Shown here piece after piece: positions 1 through 8,710 of a stretch of 64,000 bases of DNA. Position numbers and translations under genes: made by a program. The notes below the pieces were generated by a model, which did no database searches, had not been told where the DNA came from, and saw only the letters and a program-made list of their open reading frames with translations. Each line of letters starts with the position of its first letter. Position 1 is the stretch's first letter. The stretch is from Bifidobacterium reuteri DSM 23975 (GTDB taxonomy: Bacteria; Actinomycetota; Actinomycetes; Actinomycetales; Bifidobacteriaceae), in contig NZ_JGZK01000004.1 of the NCBI RefSeq assembly GCF_000741695.1, positions 1 to 64,000 on the forward strand, in the 5' to 3' direction.

Positions 1-1023
1 TGCCGTGGGCGAGACGCAAGAGCGCGTACACGTATGACTTCGAGCAACAGGTCGCGTGGCTGAGCGTGCACGCGCCGCGCAGCGCCGTGTCGGCCCTGAC
101 TCGCGTCGACTGGAAGAGCGTGGGGCCGATCTGCCGGCGCGTGGCCGACGACCTGCGCGCCGAACAGGGCGCCGGCCTGTTCGACCATCTGCGTTCCATC
201 GGCGTGGACGAGACCAGCTACCGGAAGGGCCACAAGTACATGACCGTGGTCATCGACCACGACCGCGGGCGCGTGGTCTGGATGCACCCGGGGCACGGGG
301 AGAAGGTCTTCGACCTGTTCTTCCAGCAGCTGACGCCGGCCCAGCGCGCATCCATCCAGGTGATCACCGGCGACGGGGCGCGGTGGATCGACGAGTGCGC
401 GTTCCGCTGGTGCCCGCAGGCCGAACGCATCCTCGACGGGTTCCACATCGTGTCCTGGGCGACCGACGCGCTCGACAAGGTCCGAACCGCCGCATGGCGC
501 GAGGCCAGAAAGACCGGCACGACCCGGAAAGGCGCCAAGGACCCGATCAAGGGCGCCAGATGGGCGCTGCTGAAGAACGAGGGCGACCTGACCGCCGGCC
601 AGAAGGCCCAATTGGAGTGCGTGGCGAACACCAACGAGACCCTCTGGGAGGCGTACAAGCTCAAGGAACGCCTCAGGATGATCCTCAAGCAGACGGCGGA
701 CGAGGCCGCGCCCATGCTGCGCCAATGGGCCGCGGACGCGTTCCTGTCCGGCATCCCGGGATTCGTCCCGCTCGGCGAGAAGATCGCCAGACGCCACTTC
801 GACATCCTCACAACCATCCGTTCCGGACTGTCCAACGCCAGGCTCGAGGCCATCAACAACAAGATCAAGACCACCATCAAGATCGGCTACGGCTACCGCA
901 ACCTCGACAACCTCATCAGCCTCGTCATGCTCAAATGCGGAGGACTTGACCTCCAACTCCCCGGACGCCAATAACCAGAAGGCCGGACCAGTGCTCCACA
1001 CCCACACAAACACCCGAAGAGCC
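1..1023 (+). mobile_element. ISL3-family insertion sequence, right part
   Basis: The window starts inside this element. It holds the transposase gene and, at 996-1023, a right end whose complement begins GGCTCTTCGGGTGTTTG, the form typical of ISL3-family terminal repeats. The eight bases after the end (GTTTTTAT, 1024-1031) are the expected target duplication, but the left copy is outside the window. The element lies inside a cotH-like gene on the opposite strand, whose homology stops exactly at this boundary. Confidence 0.85.
3..974 (+). CDS. ISL3-family transposase (5' end outside window)
   Basis: DDE transposase that cuts and rejoins the ends of its insertion sequence. The frame is open to the left edge, where residues such as PWARRKSAYTYDFEQQVAWL match the region before the catalytic domain of ISL3 transposases. 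A GTG at 66 is therefore only an internal codon. The catalytic acids are visible as D in GVDETSY, D in ITGDGARW and E in ARLEAINNKIK. About 323 residues are present of the usual 400-440, so the N-terminal zinc-binding and helix-turn-helix part is missing only because of the window edge. The C-terminus is normal and the stop lies 50 bp before the element's end. Nothing in the visible part suggests inactivation. Confidence 0.9.
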   Translation, partial: PWARRKSAYTYDFEQQVAWLSVHAPRSAVSALTRVDWKSVGPICRRVADDLRAEQGAGLFDHLRSIGVDETSYRKGHKYMTVVIDHDRGRVVWMHPGHGEKVFDLFFQQLTPAQRASIQVITGDGARWIDECAFRWCPQAERILDGFHIVSWATDALDKVRTAAWREARKTGTTRKGAKDPIKGARWALLKNEGDLTAGQKAQLECVANTNETLWEAYKLKERLRMILKQTADEAAPMLRQWAADAFLSGIPGFVPLGEKIARRHFDILTTIRSGLSNARLEAINNKIKTTIKIGYGYRNLDNLISLVMLKCGGLDLQLPGRQ

Positions 1024-1803
1024 GTTTTTATCGAGTCCGTGCACCTGCAATGCGGTTTTGTTGAGCTGTTCGACTTGCGTGTACAGACCGTAATCGTCGA
1101 AGGAATCCGATCCGCTGGTCTCGTCTTTCACGTACAAGTGCACGAATTGCGTGCGCAGTCCCATCATCTGGTCGATGCCTTTGATGAGATCGTACGCCAT
1201 TTTGTTACGGAAACGCAGACCTTCGCCCATATGCTTGTTCAATGCGATGGTACGCTGCCCACGCCACTTGCCTTTGCCGCTTTTCAACTCGATCTTGTAG
1301 TTCTTCTGCTCGTTTTTGCTCGATGACTGGCCACGTATCTGCACGGTGGCGTTCGGCGCGCTTTCACCAAAACCAAGCTCCCCGGAAACCGGTCCTTGTT
1401 CGTCGCCGACCTGCAGCAAACCATTGACCTTGTAGCGGTCAACGCCCATGGCCGCATAGTCATCAACGGAATACTGGTTGATTTCACTCCAGCTATGGTC
1501 GGTGCCTTCCGACGAATTACCGCGCGATACCGTCAAATACATGGTTTCGACACCGCTGTCGTCATACACCTTGTATAACGATTCGTTGTCGCGCAAGTGT
1601 GCGCCGTCGATGCTTTGTTCAGCGCTTTTCTTGACTTGCTCATGCGTCTGTGACGAATCCGATGATTGCGATTGTTCATTATCGTTGGGTGATGAAGTCG
1701 CACATCCGGCGCAGGAAAGCACCGTCAGCATTGCCGTCAATGCCGCTATTTGCTTGACAAGCGTGGTAATGGCTTTTGTGTTGCGTCGGTTCCACCATGT
1801 CAT
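1024..1803 (-). pseudogene. CotH-like lipoprotein gene interrupted by the ISL3 element
   Basis: The first ~260 codons of a CotH-family (kinase-like fold) surface protein. The N-terminus has a hydrophobic signal and lipoprotein cysteines (LTVLSCAGC, C31 or C34), then a Ser/Gln-rich linker, then the CotH motif region with IRGQSSSKNEQKNYKIEL. Homology ends at the insertion-sequence junction; the frame then runs on through about 30 meaningless codons to a stop at 931. The remainder should lie to the left of the element. The start overlaps the pelG stop by 4 bp (ATGA), so the two genes were translationally coupled. CotH-like genes accompany Pel-type exopolysaccharide genes in some Gram-positive bacteria, which fits this setting. 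The catalytic C-terminal part is absent here. Confidence 0.8.
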
Positions 1804-3344
1804 GATTTACGATTCCTCCCGATTATGACATCCGTTTCTGCAATATTCGCCTTGTCAGAAGACCGTGCATGCCCTGAGCGATGCAATGATTGGTCGACCC
1901 GCTGTTCGCCATGTTCAAGCAGTATGCCCAGTTCGGTGAAACGTCCACGTTTCGTTTGCGCCACAATCGGCTGCTGCCCCAGCACTCGGTATGGCAGATT
2001 GTCGGTGTATGAGGCGAGCCGGAATGTCGCATATATGGCGAACAGCGATGCCCCCATCAGAAAACCGAAACCGAACAGCGACGTAGTGAAGAACTGTCCG
2101 ATTACTGTGAACACAACCGTCGAACCCGCAAACAATGCCGACGCCGTCAATGCACCGGAATAATCGGTAAAATACAGCAGAATCAGCATCACGGTGTTGC
2201 CGACCGCATAAAGGGCATACCCCACGCAGAGCACACGGAAATATCCGTGCATCGCATCGTTGAAACCCAAAGGAAGCGCGTTCAGCACTGTTTTTTCCAA
2301 CGAAATCACGGCAGCGGTCACCAACAATTGCTTCAACGCCGTGTAATGCAATTCTCGATTGAGCACAGTCAGCATTTCATCTTCGGCAATGGTAATGTCT
2401 TTGACCGTGCCACCATCGTTGAGTAGACTGTAATACGAACGATATGTCGGATAGAAATTCACCTCCACCGACACCACAAAATTCACCGTGGTGATCAGAA
2501 TCGTCAAAAATGCAAGCATGGCGGGCACATCGTAATATGGCGCGCCATAAAACAAACCCTTCACCTTGATGCCGAGCGGACCGCACCAGGTGATCACCAA
2601 ATGGGCGAACAGGCCGATGGTGGTCAGCAATCCGGTCAACGCCAACGGCAGAAACTGGTCAACCCACTGCAGAAACAGCCACGGATGCTCACGACTTTGC
2701 GGAAAATACCGATGCAGCAGCAGCACATCCCACACCAGCATCACACCATAGCCAAGCACCACTGCAAACAACAGCGACTCCACAGGAGGGCAGGCCAACG
2801 CAAGCAACACGCATGACGTAACGAACGCCCCCAACACCGCAGCCACGAAAGAATACAGAATGCTTTTGTAATCCTTAATGGCCGTCAAATAGCTCATCGC
2901 ATTCCAGTTGACGACCATTTCAAGAAACAGCCACAAACACAACGCGCCCTGCATCAGCGTGGCACCGGAAAACAGCAGAAACACCGTGTACAACACCGCG
3001 CCCACCACCAGCATGATGCCAGTAGACCCCCAGAACGACGGCAGAATCATCTTCTCATCGTGATCAAACAACATATCCGCCAGAAAACGGGTGACCGGCA
3101 TCGACAGAAAACTCGTCAACACCAACGAGGCAAGCAGCGTGTAGGTGATCATGCATACGAGCAGATCGCGGTCGGGGCGGCCCACCTGCCACCAGCTGCT
3201 CACGATCAGCACGCCGAACTGCAGGAGTACACCCAACAGCATCGGACCAGCGCAAATCACGCCGGCATAGCCGTAGGCTCGCAGCATCGCCATCAAGCCT
3301 CTACGGTGGAACAGTTTCTTCAGTTCAAATCCAATACCGGCCAT
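1800..3344 (-). CDS. pelG: PelG-type exopolysaccharide membrane transporter
   Basis: Integral membrane protein of 514 aa that in Pel systems works with the PelF glycosyltransferase to carry polysaccharide across the membrane. The N-terminus AGIGFELKKLF is the PelG signature. About twelve hydrophobic segments follow, with a polar stretch (NFYPTYRSYYSLLNDGG) near residue 300. The length is normal for PelG and the frame is intact. The ATG lies 1 bp after the pelF stop and the end overlaps cotH by 4 bp, so pelF-pelG-cotH was one transcription unit. Both neighbours are broken, so this gene is probably no longer part of a working pathway despite being intact itself. Confidence 0.85.
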   Translation of the reverse strand: MAGIGFELKKLFHRRGLMAMLRAYGYAGVICAGPMLLGVLLQFGVLIVSSWWQVGRPDRDLLVCMITYTLLASLVLTSFLSMPVTRFLADMLFDHDEKMILPSFWGSTGIMLVVGAVLYTVFLLFSGATLMQGALCLWLFLEMVVNWNAMSYLTAIKDYKSILYSFVAAVLGAFVTSCVLLALACPPVESLLFAVVLGYGVMLVWDVLLLHRYFPQSREHPWLFLQWVDQFLPLALTGLLTTIGLFAHLVITWCGPLGIKVKGLFYGAPYYDVPAMLAFLTILITTVNFVVSVEVNFYPTYRSYYSLLNDGGTVKDITIAEDEMLTVLNRELHYTALKQLLVTAAVISLEKTVLNALPLGFNDAMHGYFRVLCVGYALYAVGNTVMLILLYFTDYSGALTASALFAGSTVVFTVIGQFFTTSLFGFGFLMGASLFAIYATFRLASYTDNLPYRVLGQQPIVAQTKRGRFTELGILLEHGEQRVDQSLHRSGHARSSDKANIAETDVIIGRNRKS

Positions 3345-3345
3345 A

Positions 3346-4119
3346 TCAGCGCTCCAATCCGAACCGATTCAATCCGAACTGATCCGCGGTATCGCTATAC
3401 AGCTTGCGATAATCGTCAAGCATGCGCTCATGCCGGTAATAGGCGTTCACACGGTTACGGCCAATCTGCCCCATGGTCTCACGCAGCGTGCGACTGGAAC
3501 ACATGCGTTCCATGGCTCGGCTCAGGCCCTCGCGGTACATCGGGGGCACGTAGAAGCCTGCCGTGCCGAAATCGTCGCCTTCCTCGCCTTCCAAAAGCTC
3601 ACGGCAGCAGCCGACGTCAGTGGTCACGCAGGGGCGTGCGGCTGCGAACGATTCCAGCACCGACAGCGGCTGGCCTTCGGAAATGCTGGTCAACACGGTG
3701 AAATCAAGCTTGCGCATGTATTCGACCACGTTCACACGGCCGGTGAACTCAAGATTGCGCACACCCAACTGTTCCACAAGCTCATAGCATTCGTCGGCAT
3801 ACTCCTGATCGTCAACACCGCCGAGAATATGCAAGCGCACATTGTCAACGCGAGAGGAAAGCTCATGGAACGCGTGAATCAGGGTTTTCACATCTTTGAT
3901 GGGCGCCATGCGCACCACCGCGCCGATATCAACCCAACCGTCGTCGGGTTTGAAAGGAATACCGCAGAAACGTTCGTATTGAATGCCATTGGGAATCACC
4001 TGACAGGCATCGGCGGGCGCACCCATGCCAATTTGGATAAGACGGGCACGACCGAACAAGCTGGTACGGCATGAACACGGGGAGACCCGCGGACGATCCT
4101 TGACCTGCGCAGCCCGGGC
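3346..4119 (-). pseudogene. pelF: PelF-type GT4 glycosyltransferase, 5'-truncated
   Basis: The C-terminal half of a PelF-like retaining glycosyltransferase, which would use UDP-sugars to polymerise the Pel backbone. Recognisable sequence runs from about LFGRARLIQIGMGAPADACQ through VIPNGI, a Rossmann-like stretch (IGAVVRMAPIKDVKTLIHAF) and the GT-B nucleotide-sugar site (SISEGQPLSVLESFAAARPCV) to a normal C-terminus. PelF proteins are usually around 500 aa; only ~240 homologous residues remain. Upstream, the frame is open to 4194 but encodes basic, low-complexity sequence unlike any glycosyltransferase, so the gene was cut by a deletion or rearrangement near 4100-4200. Its missing partners (pelA, pelD, pelE) are not seen. 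Confidence 0.75.
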
Positions 4120-4216
4120 GGAATCGCCACGTGCCACTGTATCAGGCAGCTCCTCTTGCCGCGCCCCCGACGTTATAGGCCTAGGTTGGAACACGCGTGC
4201 ATCCGTGTGCGGACCG

Positions 4217-5443
4217 TCAGTCGGTCGAGACGAACCGCATCGGATTGTCGATGAAGCGGCGCAGACCGATGGCGGCCGAACCGATCAACGCCGGTTTGGA
4301 CGTCACGTCGGCCATCAGCACCTTGGCGCGCACCTCGGGGTATCCAAGCACCTGGCGCCGCATCATGCCCTGCATATGCGAGGCGATCTCCGGCCCGAAC
4401 TGCGACCATACGCCGCCCAGCATCACCGTATCGACGTCGCAGATGTTGATCGCCGACGCGATGGCGGAGACCATGGCCTCGATGGCCTTGTCCACCACCG
4501 CCGCGGCCTTGACGTCCCCGTCACGCCACCGTTCGATCAGCTCGTTGATCGACTCGCGCCGCGCGGCCGCCGACCCGCTGGCGATGCCTGCGGACTCCAC
4601 CATCGCCCTGCGGCCGGCATAGGTCTCCAGGCACCCCCGCCGCCCACACCGGCACACCGGTCCCCGCAGCTCCACCGACACGTGGCCGAGTTCCCCGCCG
4701 AATCCATGGTCGCCGATCTCCACATGTCCGCCACGGACCACCGCGCCGCCGATGCCGACGTCCGTGGACAGGTAGATGAATGAGGCGTTGGGTTCCACGA
4801 TGCCGTCGTCCTCACGGTGCATGGCGTATCCGGGAATCTGCGCGAGCGCCGCCATATTCGCCTCGTTGCCCGCAGTCGCATCCAGCCGCCGCACCACGTC
4901 GAACCGCTTGAGATCCAACTGTTCCCATCCCAGGTTGCGGGCCATGAGGAGCCTCATGTCATCCGTGACCAGACCGGGCAATGCCAGTCCGGTACCCGTC
5001 ACGGTGTATCCGCGGTCAGCCAGCAGCCGTTCCTGCTCAAGTGACAGGGCGTTCAGTTCGGAGAAGATGTCGTCGGCGTCCACGTCGGACATATCCGCAT
5101 CGACCCAGCGTTCCGCGACCACCGTGCCGTCCAAGTCGAGCACGATGGTGCCGTAGCCGTCCGTATTCACCTGCAGACCGATGCCGCAGTATCGGCCTCC
5201 GACGATGAGCAGCGGCGTGCTGGGGCGCCCATAGGAGGATTGTACGCTCGGCGTCCCCTCGCGCACGACGCCGTTGTCGACAAGCATGGAAACCAGCAGG
5301 GACATGGTCGCCTTGGTCAGTCCCGTCTGTTTGGCCAGTTCGGCGCGGCTCATCGGTTCGGCGGCGCGCAGCAGTGTGCTGATGACCACCGAAAGATTGT
5401 GGTTGCGTAGATCGTCCTGGTTGATTCTGCGCAGCGTAGTCAT
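4217..5443 (-). CDS. ROK-family repressor, probable xylose/xylo-oligosaccharide regulator
   Basis: A 408-aa regulator. The N-terminal winged helix-turn-helix covers about residues 15-75 (MSRAELAKQTGLTKATMSLLVSML) and is followed by a ROK sugar-binding domain with the zinc motif CRCGRRGCLE. I chose the ATG at 5443 because AGGAGAG lies just upstream (the sequence reads TAGAGGAGAGCTACGTCATG); the frame is open further but without a site. The gene diverges from xylB, and an inverted repeat sits in the shared promoter region. By family and context it is a XylR/NagC-type repressor released by xylose or a xylo-oligosaccharide. A near copy of the operator lies at the promoter of the xylan locus at 22.4 kb. 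The ligand is inferred, not shown. Confidence 0.82.
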   Translation of the reverse strand: MTTLRRINQDDLRNHNLSVVISTLLRAAEPMSRAELAKQTGLTKATMSLLVSMLVDNGVVREGTPSVQSSYGRPSTPLLIVGGRYCGIGLQVNTDGYGTIVLDLDGTVVAERWVDADMSDVDADDIFSELNALSLEQERLLADRGYTVTGTGLALPGLVTDDMRLLMARNLGWEQLDLKRFDVVRRLDATAGNEANMAALAQIPGYAMHREDDGIVEPNASFIYLSTDVGIGGAVVRGGHVEIGDHGFGGELGHVSVELRGPVCRCGRRGCLETYAGRRAMVESAGIASGSAAARRESINELIERWRDGDVKAAAVVDKAIEAMVSAIASAINICDVDTVMLGGVWSQFGPEIASHMQGMMRRQVLGYPEVRAKVLMADVTSKPALIGSAAIGLRRFIDNPMRFVSTD

Positions 5444-5529
5444 GACGTAGCTCTCCTCTATGTGTTCCGGTGCTTCATCGCCTCCGGCGTGCCTCCCACA
5501 ACATTGTGAAAATGGTACACACACCAGTA

Positions 5530-5548
5530 TAGTTCATTCGTCAAACTA
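5530..5548. promoter_or_regulatory. candidate ROK repressor operator at xylB
   Basis: Inverted repeat TAGTT-N9-AACTA. Read on the minus strand it is TAGTTTGACGAATGAACTA, very close to TATTTGACAAATGATTTAAC at the binding-protein promoter near 22450. It sits directly upstream of and overlaps the xylB promoter. Confidence 0.55.
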
Positions 5549-5560
5549 TTTGCGTATAAT
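5533..5560 (+). promoter_or_regulatory. xylB promoter
   Basis: A perfect -10 box TATAAT is at 5555-5560. The -35 box is weak (TTCATT at 5533-5538, 16-bp spacer) and lies inside the predicted operator, as expected for a repressor-controlled promoter. Confidence 0.55.
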
Positions 5561-5625
5561 GGCGACCGTATTCGGCCAAACGCCATCAGCCCGACGTTTT
5601 TGGCGGCATGTTGCAAGGAGGCACA

Positions 5626-7155
5626 ATGAGCAGAGTTCTGGTGGCCGGCGTGGACACGTCCACCCAGTCGACCAAGGTGCGCGTCACCGACGCCGAGACC
5701 GGCGAGATGGTCCGTTTCGGGCAGGCCAAGCACCCCGACGGCACCAGCGTGAACCCCGATGCCTGGTGGCAGGCGTTCCAGGAGGCCGCGGAACAGGCCG
5801 GCGGGCTCGACGACGTGGCCGCGCTGGCGGTCGGCGGCCAGCAACACGGCATGGTACTGCTCGACGACCATGGCCGCGTGATCCGTGACGCACTGCTGTG
5901 GAACGACACCCGTTCCGCCACGAACGCCGACGTGCTCATCGCCTGTCTGGGCGAGGCCGAGAAGGCCGCCGACGGCAGCGAGGACGACCTGTCCGACGAT
6001 CCGGCGATGCGCGGCCGCCAGCGCTGGGTCAAGGCCGTCGGCTCCTCGCTGGTCGCCTCGTTGACGATCACCAAGGTGGCGTGGGTCGCCGCGAATGAAC
6101 CAGAGAACGCCGCACGCATCGCCGCGATCTGCCTGCCGCACGACTGGCTGAGCTGGCGCATCGCCGGCCACGGCCCTCTGGGCGAGGACGCGACCGCCGA
6201 GGAGATGAAGGCGAACCTGGATGCGCTGTTCACCGACCGTTCCGACGCCTCCGGCACCGCGTACTTCGATGCGACCGCCAACGAATACCGCCGTGACCTG
6301 CTCGCGATGGCGCTGGGACGCGGCGAAGAGGATATCGCCGGCATCGTGCTGCCGCGCGTGCTCGGCCCGACCGAGACCGGCGACGTGGCCGATCCGGCCA
6401 TCGCCGGCAAGGACGTGGAGGGCGGCTGCCCGATCGGCCCCGGCGGCGGCGACAACGCCATGGCGTCGCTGGGCCTGAGCATGGGTGTGGGCGACGTGAG
6501 CATCTCGCTGGGCACCTCGGGCGTGGCCGCGGCCATCTCCCCCGTGCCCGCCTACGACATGACCGCTTCGGTGACCGGATTCGCCGACTGCACCGGACAT
6601 TGGCTGCCGCTGGCCTGCACGATCAACGGTTCGCGCATCTCCGATGCCGGACGCGCCGCACTCGGCGTGGACTACGACGAACTGGCCGAACTGGCCGCGG
6701 CCGCGGAACCGGGTGCCGGCGGCATCACGCTGGTGCCGCACTTCGACGGCGAGCGCACCCCGAACCGTCCGGACGCCACGGCGGCGCTGTACGGCATGAC
6801 GTTGGCGAACACCAGGCGAGAGAACATCGCCCGCGCGTTCGTGGAGGGTCTGCTGTGCTCGCAGCGCGACTGCCTTGAACTGGTCAAGGGTCTGGGCGTG
6901 GACGTCAAGCGCATCCTGCTGATCGGCGGCGGAACCAAGTTCGCGGCCGTGCGCGCGCTGGCCCCCGCGATCCTCGGCATGGACATCGAACTGCCAGAAA
7001 CCGACGAGTACGTGGCGATCGGCGCGGCCCGTCAGGCCGCCTGGGTGCTGTCCGGCGAGACCGAACCGCCGACGTGGCCGGTCAAAGTCGAGACCACACT
7101 GACCGGCGAACCAACCCCGCAGGTGTACGAGCAGTACGTGCGCTGGCGCGGTTGA
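5626..7155 (+). CDS. xylB: xylulokinase
   Basis: FGGY-family kinase that phosphorylates D-xylulose to xylulose 5-phosphate, which enters the bifidobacterial phosphoketolase route. At 509 aa it has the usual length. Visible family features are GVDTSTQSTKVRV at the N-terminus, the substrate-site loop GGQQHGMVLLDD, LWNDTRS, the ATP-site stretches GPGGGDNAMAS and SLGTSGVAAAISP, and GGGTKFAAVRALAPAILG near the C-terminus. The ATG at 5626 follows AAGGAGG with good spacing; an in-frame ATG 18 bp upstream has no site. The gene diverges from the ROK repressor and lies upstream of a nucleoside-hydrolase-like gene. Xylose isomerase is not in the window. Related ribulokinase or carbohydrate kinases are less likely given the xylan locus nearby. 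Confidence 0.92.
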   Translation: MSRVLVAGVDTSTQSTKVRVTDAETGEMVRFGQAKHPDGTSVNPDAWWQAFQEAAEQAGGLDDVAALAVGGQQHGMVLLDDHGRVIRDALLWNDTRSATNADVLIACLGEAEKAADGSEDDLSDDPAMRGRQRWVKAVGSSLVASLTITKVAWVAANEPENAARIAAICLPHDWLSWRIAGHGPLGEDATAEEMKANLDALFTDRSDASGTAYFDATANEYRRDLLAMALGRGEEDIAGIVLPRVLGPTETGDVADPAIAGKDVEGGCPIGPGGGDNAMASLGLSMGVGDVSISLGTSGVAAAISPVPAYDMTASVTGFADCTGHWLPLACTINGSRISDAGRAALGVDYDELAELAAAAEPGAGGITLVPHFDGERTPNRPDATAALYGMTLANTRRENIARAFVEGLLCSQRDCLELVKGLGVDVKRILLIGGGTKFAAVRALAPAILGMDIELPETDEYVAIGAARQAAWVLSGETEPPTWPVKVETTLTGEPTPQVYEQYVRWRG

Positions 7156-7233
7156 TGAAGTCACACGATGAGGTTGTCGGAACGACGAGGGCCAGCAGCC
7201 TCATCGCATATCACCATCAGGAAAGGAACATTG

Positions 7234-8130
7234 ATGACTTTTCATTTCACAGTCCGTGATGATAAGCAGATTCGTGTCATCATCGACACCGACGCCGATT
7301 GCGAGGCCGACGACCCGTTCGCTATCGCTCAGGCGTTGCTGACACCGAAGTTCATGGTCAAGGCGATTTGCGCCGAGCATTTCAACGAAGCGGGCAGTAT
7401 GGAACGCAGCTTCCGCACCGCGTCCACGGTTGTTCAACTGCTGAACTCCGATGTACCGGTACTCGAAGGCGCCCGCACGCCGCTGGCGGGGCTGCACCTC
7501 GCCTCTGATGAGGACCTCTCCCCCGCTTCGCGCGTGATTCTCGACGAAGCTCTGAGCACCGATACCCATCCGCTGTTCGTACTGTGCCTCGGCGCCATCA
7601 CCAACGTGGCCGCCGCCATCAAGCTGCACCCGGAAATCGTCAGCCGGATGACCATCATCTGGATCGGCACGCAGCTTCCCGGCAACGATGAGGAAGCCAT
7701 TCGCGAATTCAACTCCGGCAACGACGTGGAAGGCGCCAATCTGGTGCTGACCAGTGGTGCGAATCTCTGGCTGGTGCCTTATCAGGTCTACCGTACGATG
7801 AATGTGAGCATTGCCGAACTACAATGTAAGCTTGCCGATGCGGGCGCTATCGGCGAGTTCCTGTTCGACAATCTCGTGAAATACAATGACAGTGATTTCG
7901 CGTTCTGGACTTCGGGAGAAAGCTGGTCATTGGGAGATTCGCCCGCCGTCGGCTTGGCGATGAAGCATGATTGCGGCGAATTCCATTACGCGCCGGCACC
8001 ATTGGTCAAGCCGGACAGCTCCACTGCTTTCATACCGTCTCGCCCAACGATACGCATCTACGACAGCATTGACAGTCGATTCATTCTCGAGGACCTCTTC
8101 GCCAAGTTGACGCTGTTCGCACGCGGTTGA
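7234..8130 (+). CDS. inosine-uridine nucleoside hydrolase family protein
   Basis: A 298-aa protein of the IUNH family, whose members cleave the N-glycosidic bond of ribonucleosides. The N-terminal calcium-binding aspartate cluster reads VIIDTDADCEADDPFAIAQAL, which has two extra residues compared with the usual DTDxDxDD. LGAITNVAAAI and FNSGNDVEGANLVL correspond to later family motifs. The ATG at 7234 follows GGAAAGGA; frames further upstream lack a site. It lies 78 bp downstream of xylB on the same strand, so it may share the xylose-responsive promoter. Whether it acts on nucleosides or on another ribosyl or xylosyl compound cannot be told from the sequence. Confidence 0.8.
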   Translation: MTFHFTVRDDKQIRVIIDTDADCEADDPFAIAQALLTPKFMVKAICAEHFNEAGSMERSFRTASTVVQLLNSDVPVLEGARTPLAGLHLASDEDLSPASRVILDEALSTDTHPLFVLCLGAITNVAAAIKLHPEIVSRMTIIWIGTQLPGNDEEAIREFNSGNDVEGANLVLTSGANLWLVPYQVYRTMNVSIAELQCKLADAGAIGEFLFDNLVKYNDSDFAFWTSGESWSLGDSPAVGLAMKHDCGEFHYAPAPLVKPDSSTAFIPSRPTIRIYDSIDSRFILEDLFAKLTLFARG

Positions 8131-8710
8131 CGACCCGATAATATGCGGCCGCCCCAACGGTGACGCCTCCCATCGGGGCGACAAGGCTGTTCACGATCGA
8201 AATCACAACCGGAAGGCCGCCCCTTTGCGGTACAGGTTCTGCAACGCTCGGCGATTGGTGTTCCGTACCACCCGATCCCGGTACGGAACACCATAGCACC
8301 TGATAACGGTGCCCCGTACCATGCCACAGCCGAGATACCATAGCAAAACGGCGAAACCAAACCGTTATGCCGAGTCCGATTCCGCCGCGGCACGGTATGG
8401 AAGCGCAATCCAACGCTTCAAGGACTTCCGCACCCCGTCAAGAGCAGGGTAATAAGGCCGCTCGACAGTGGCATATGCCGAATCATGTGCCCGACAACGG
8501 CTCGGTGGCGAGGCATGCCTGCCCCGCCACCGAAGCGGAGATGCCGCCTTTCATCGCACATCCATGTACGACTTGCCCTCCCCGTACACCGTGGCGGCTG
8601 CGTATCGATGTACAGGTGGAGGGCAAAATGTGTGGTCATAGACGTGTATACGGCAGGTGTGGATATCAAGTCTTCGGCGCCTCCATCCCTCGATACACCT
8701 TGATACATCC
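8131..8710. other. non-coding stretch with a perfect palindrome
   Basis: About 580 bp without a convincing gene. It contains a perfect 13-bp inverted repeat at 8257-8292, another CCGTACC at 8314-8320, and a 9-bp inverted pair TTGCCCTCC (8573-8581) / GGAGGGCAA (8618-8626). Short open frames are present on both strands, but none has a ribosome site or recognisable product. Confidence 0.6.
8257..8292. repeat. perfect 13-bp inverted repeat
   Basis: GGTGTTCCGTACC (8257-8269), a 10-base spacer, then GGTACGGAACACC (8280-8292). No T-run follows on either strand, so it resembles a repressor operator or structured RNA more than a simple terminator. It lies between the convergent nucleoside hydrolase gene and the alcohol dehydrogenase pseudogene. 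Confidence 0.75.

Noticed and set aside
218..880. Long open frame opposite the transposase
   Set aside because: It is a shadow of the transposase gene, without start signal or family features.
5458..7164. 568-residue open frame opposite xylB
   Set aside because: Composition (Gly, Arg, His, Val-rich) is typical of an antisense frame of GC-rich coding sequence; xylB motifs are on the plus strand.
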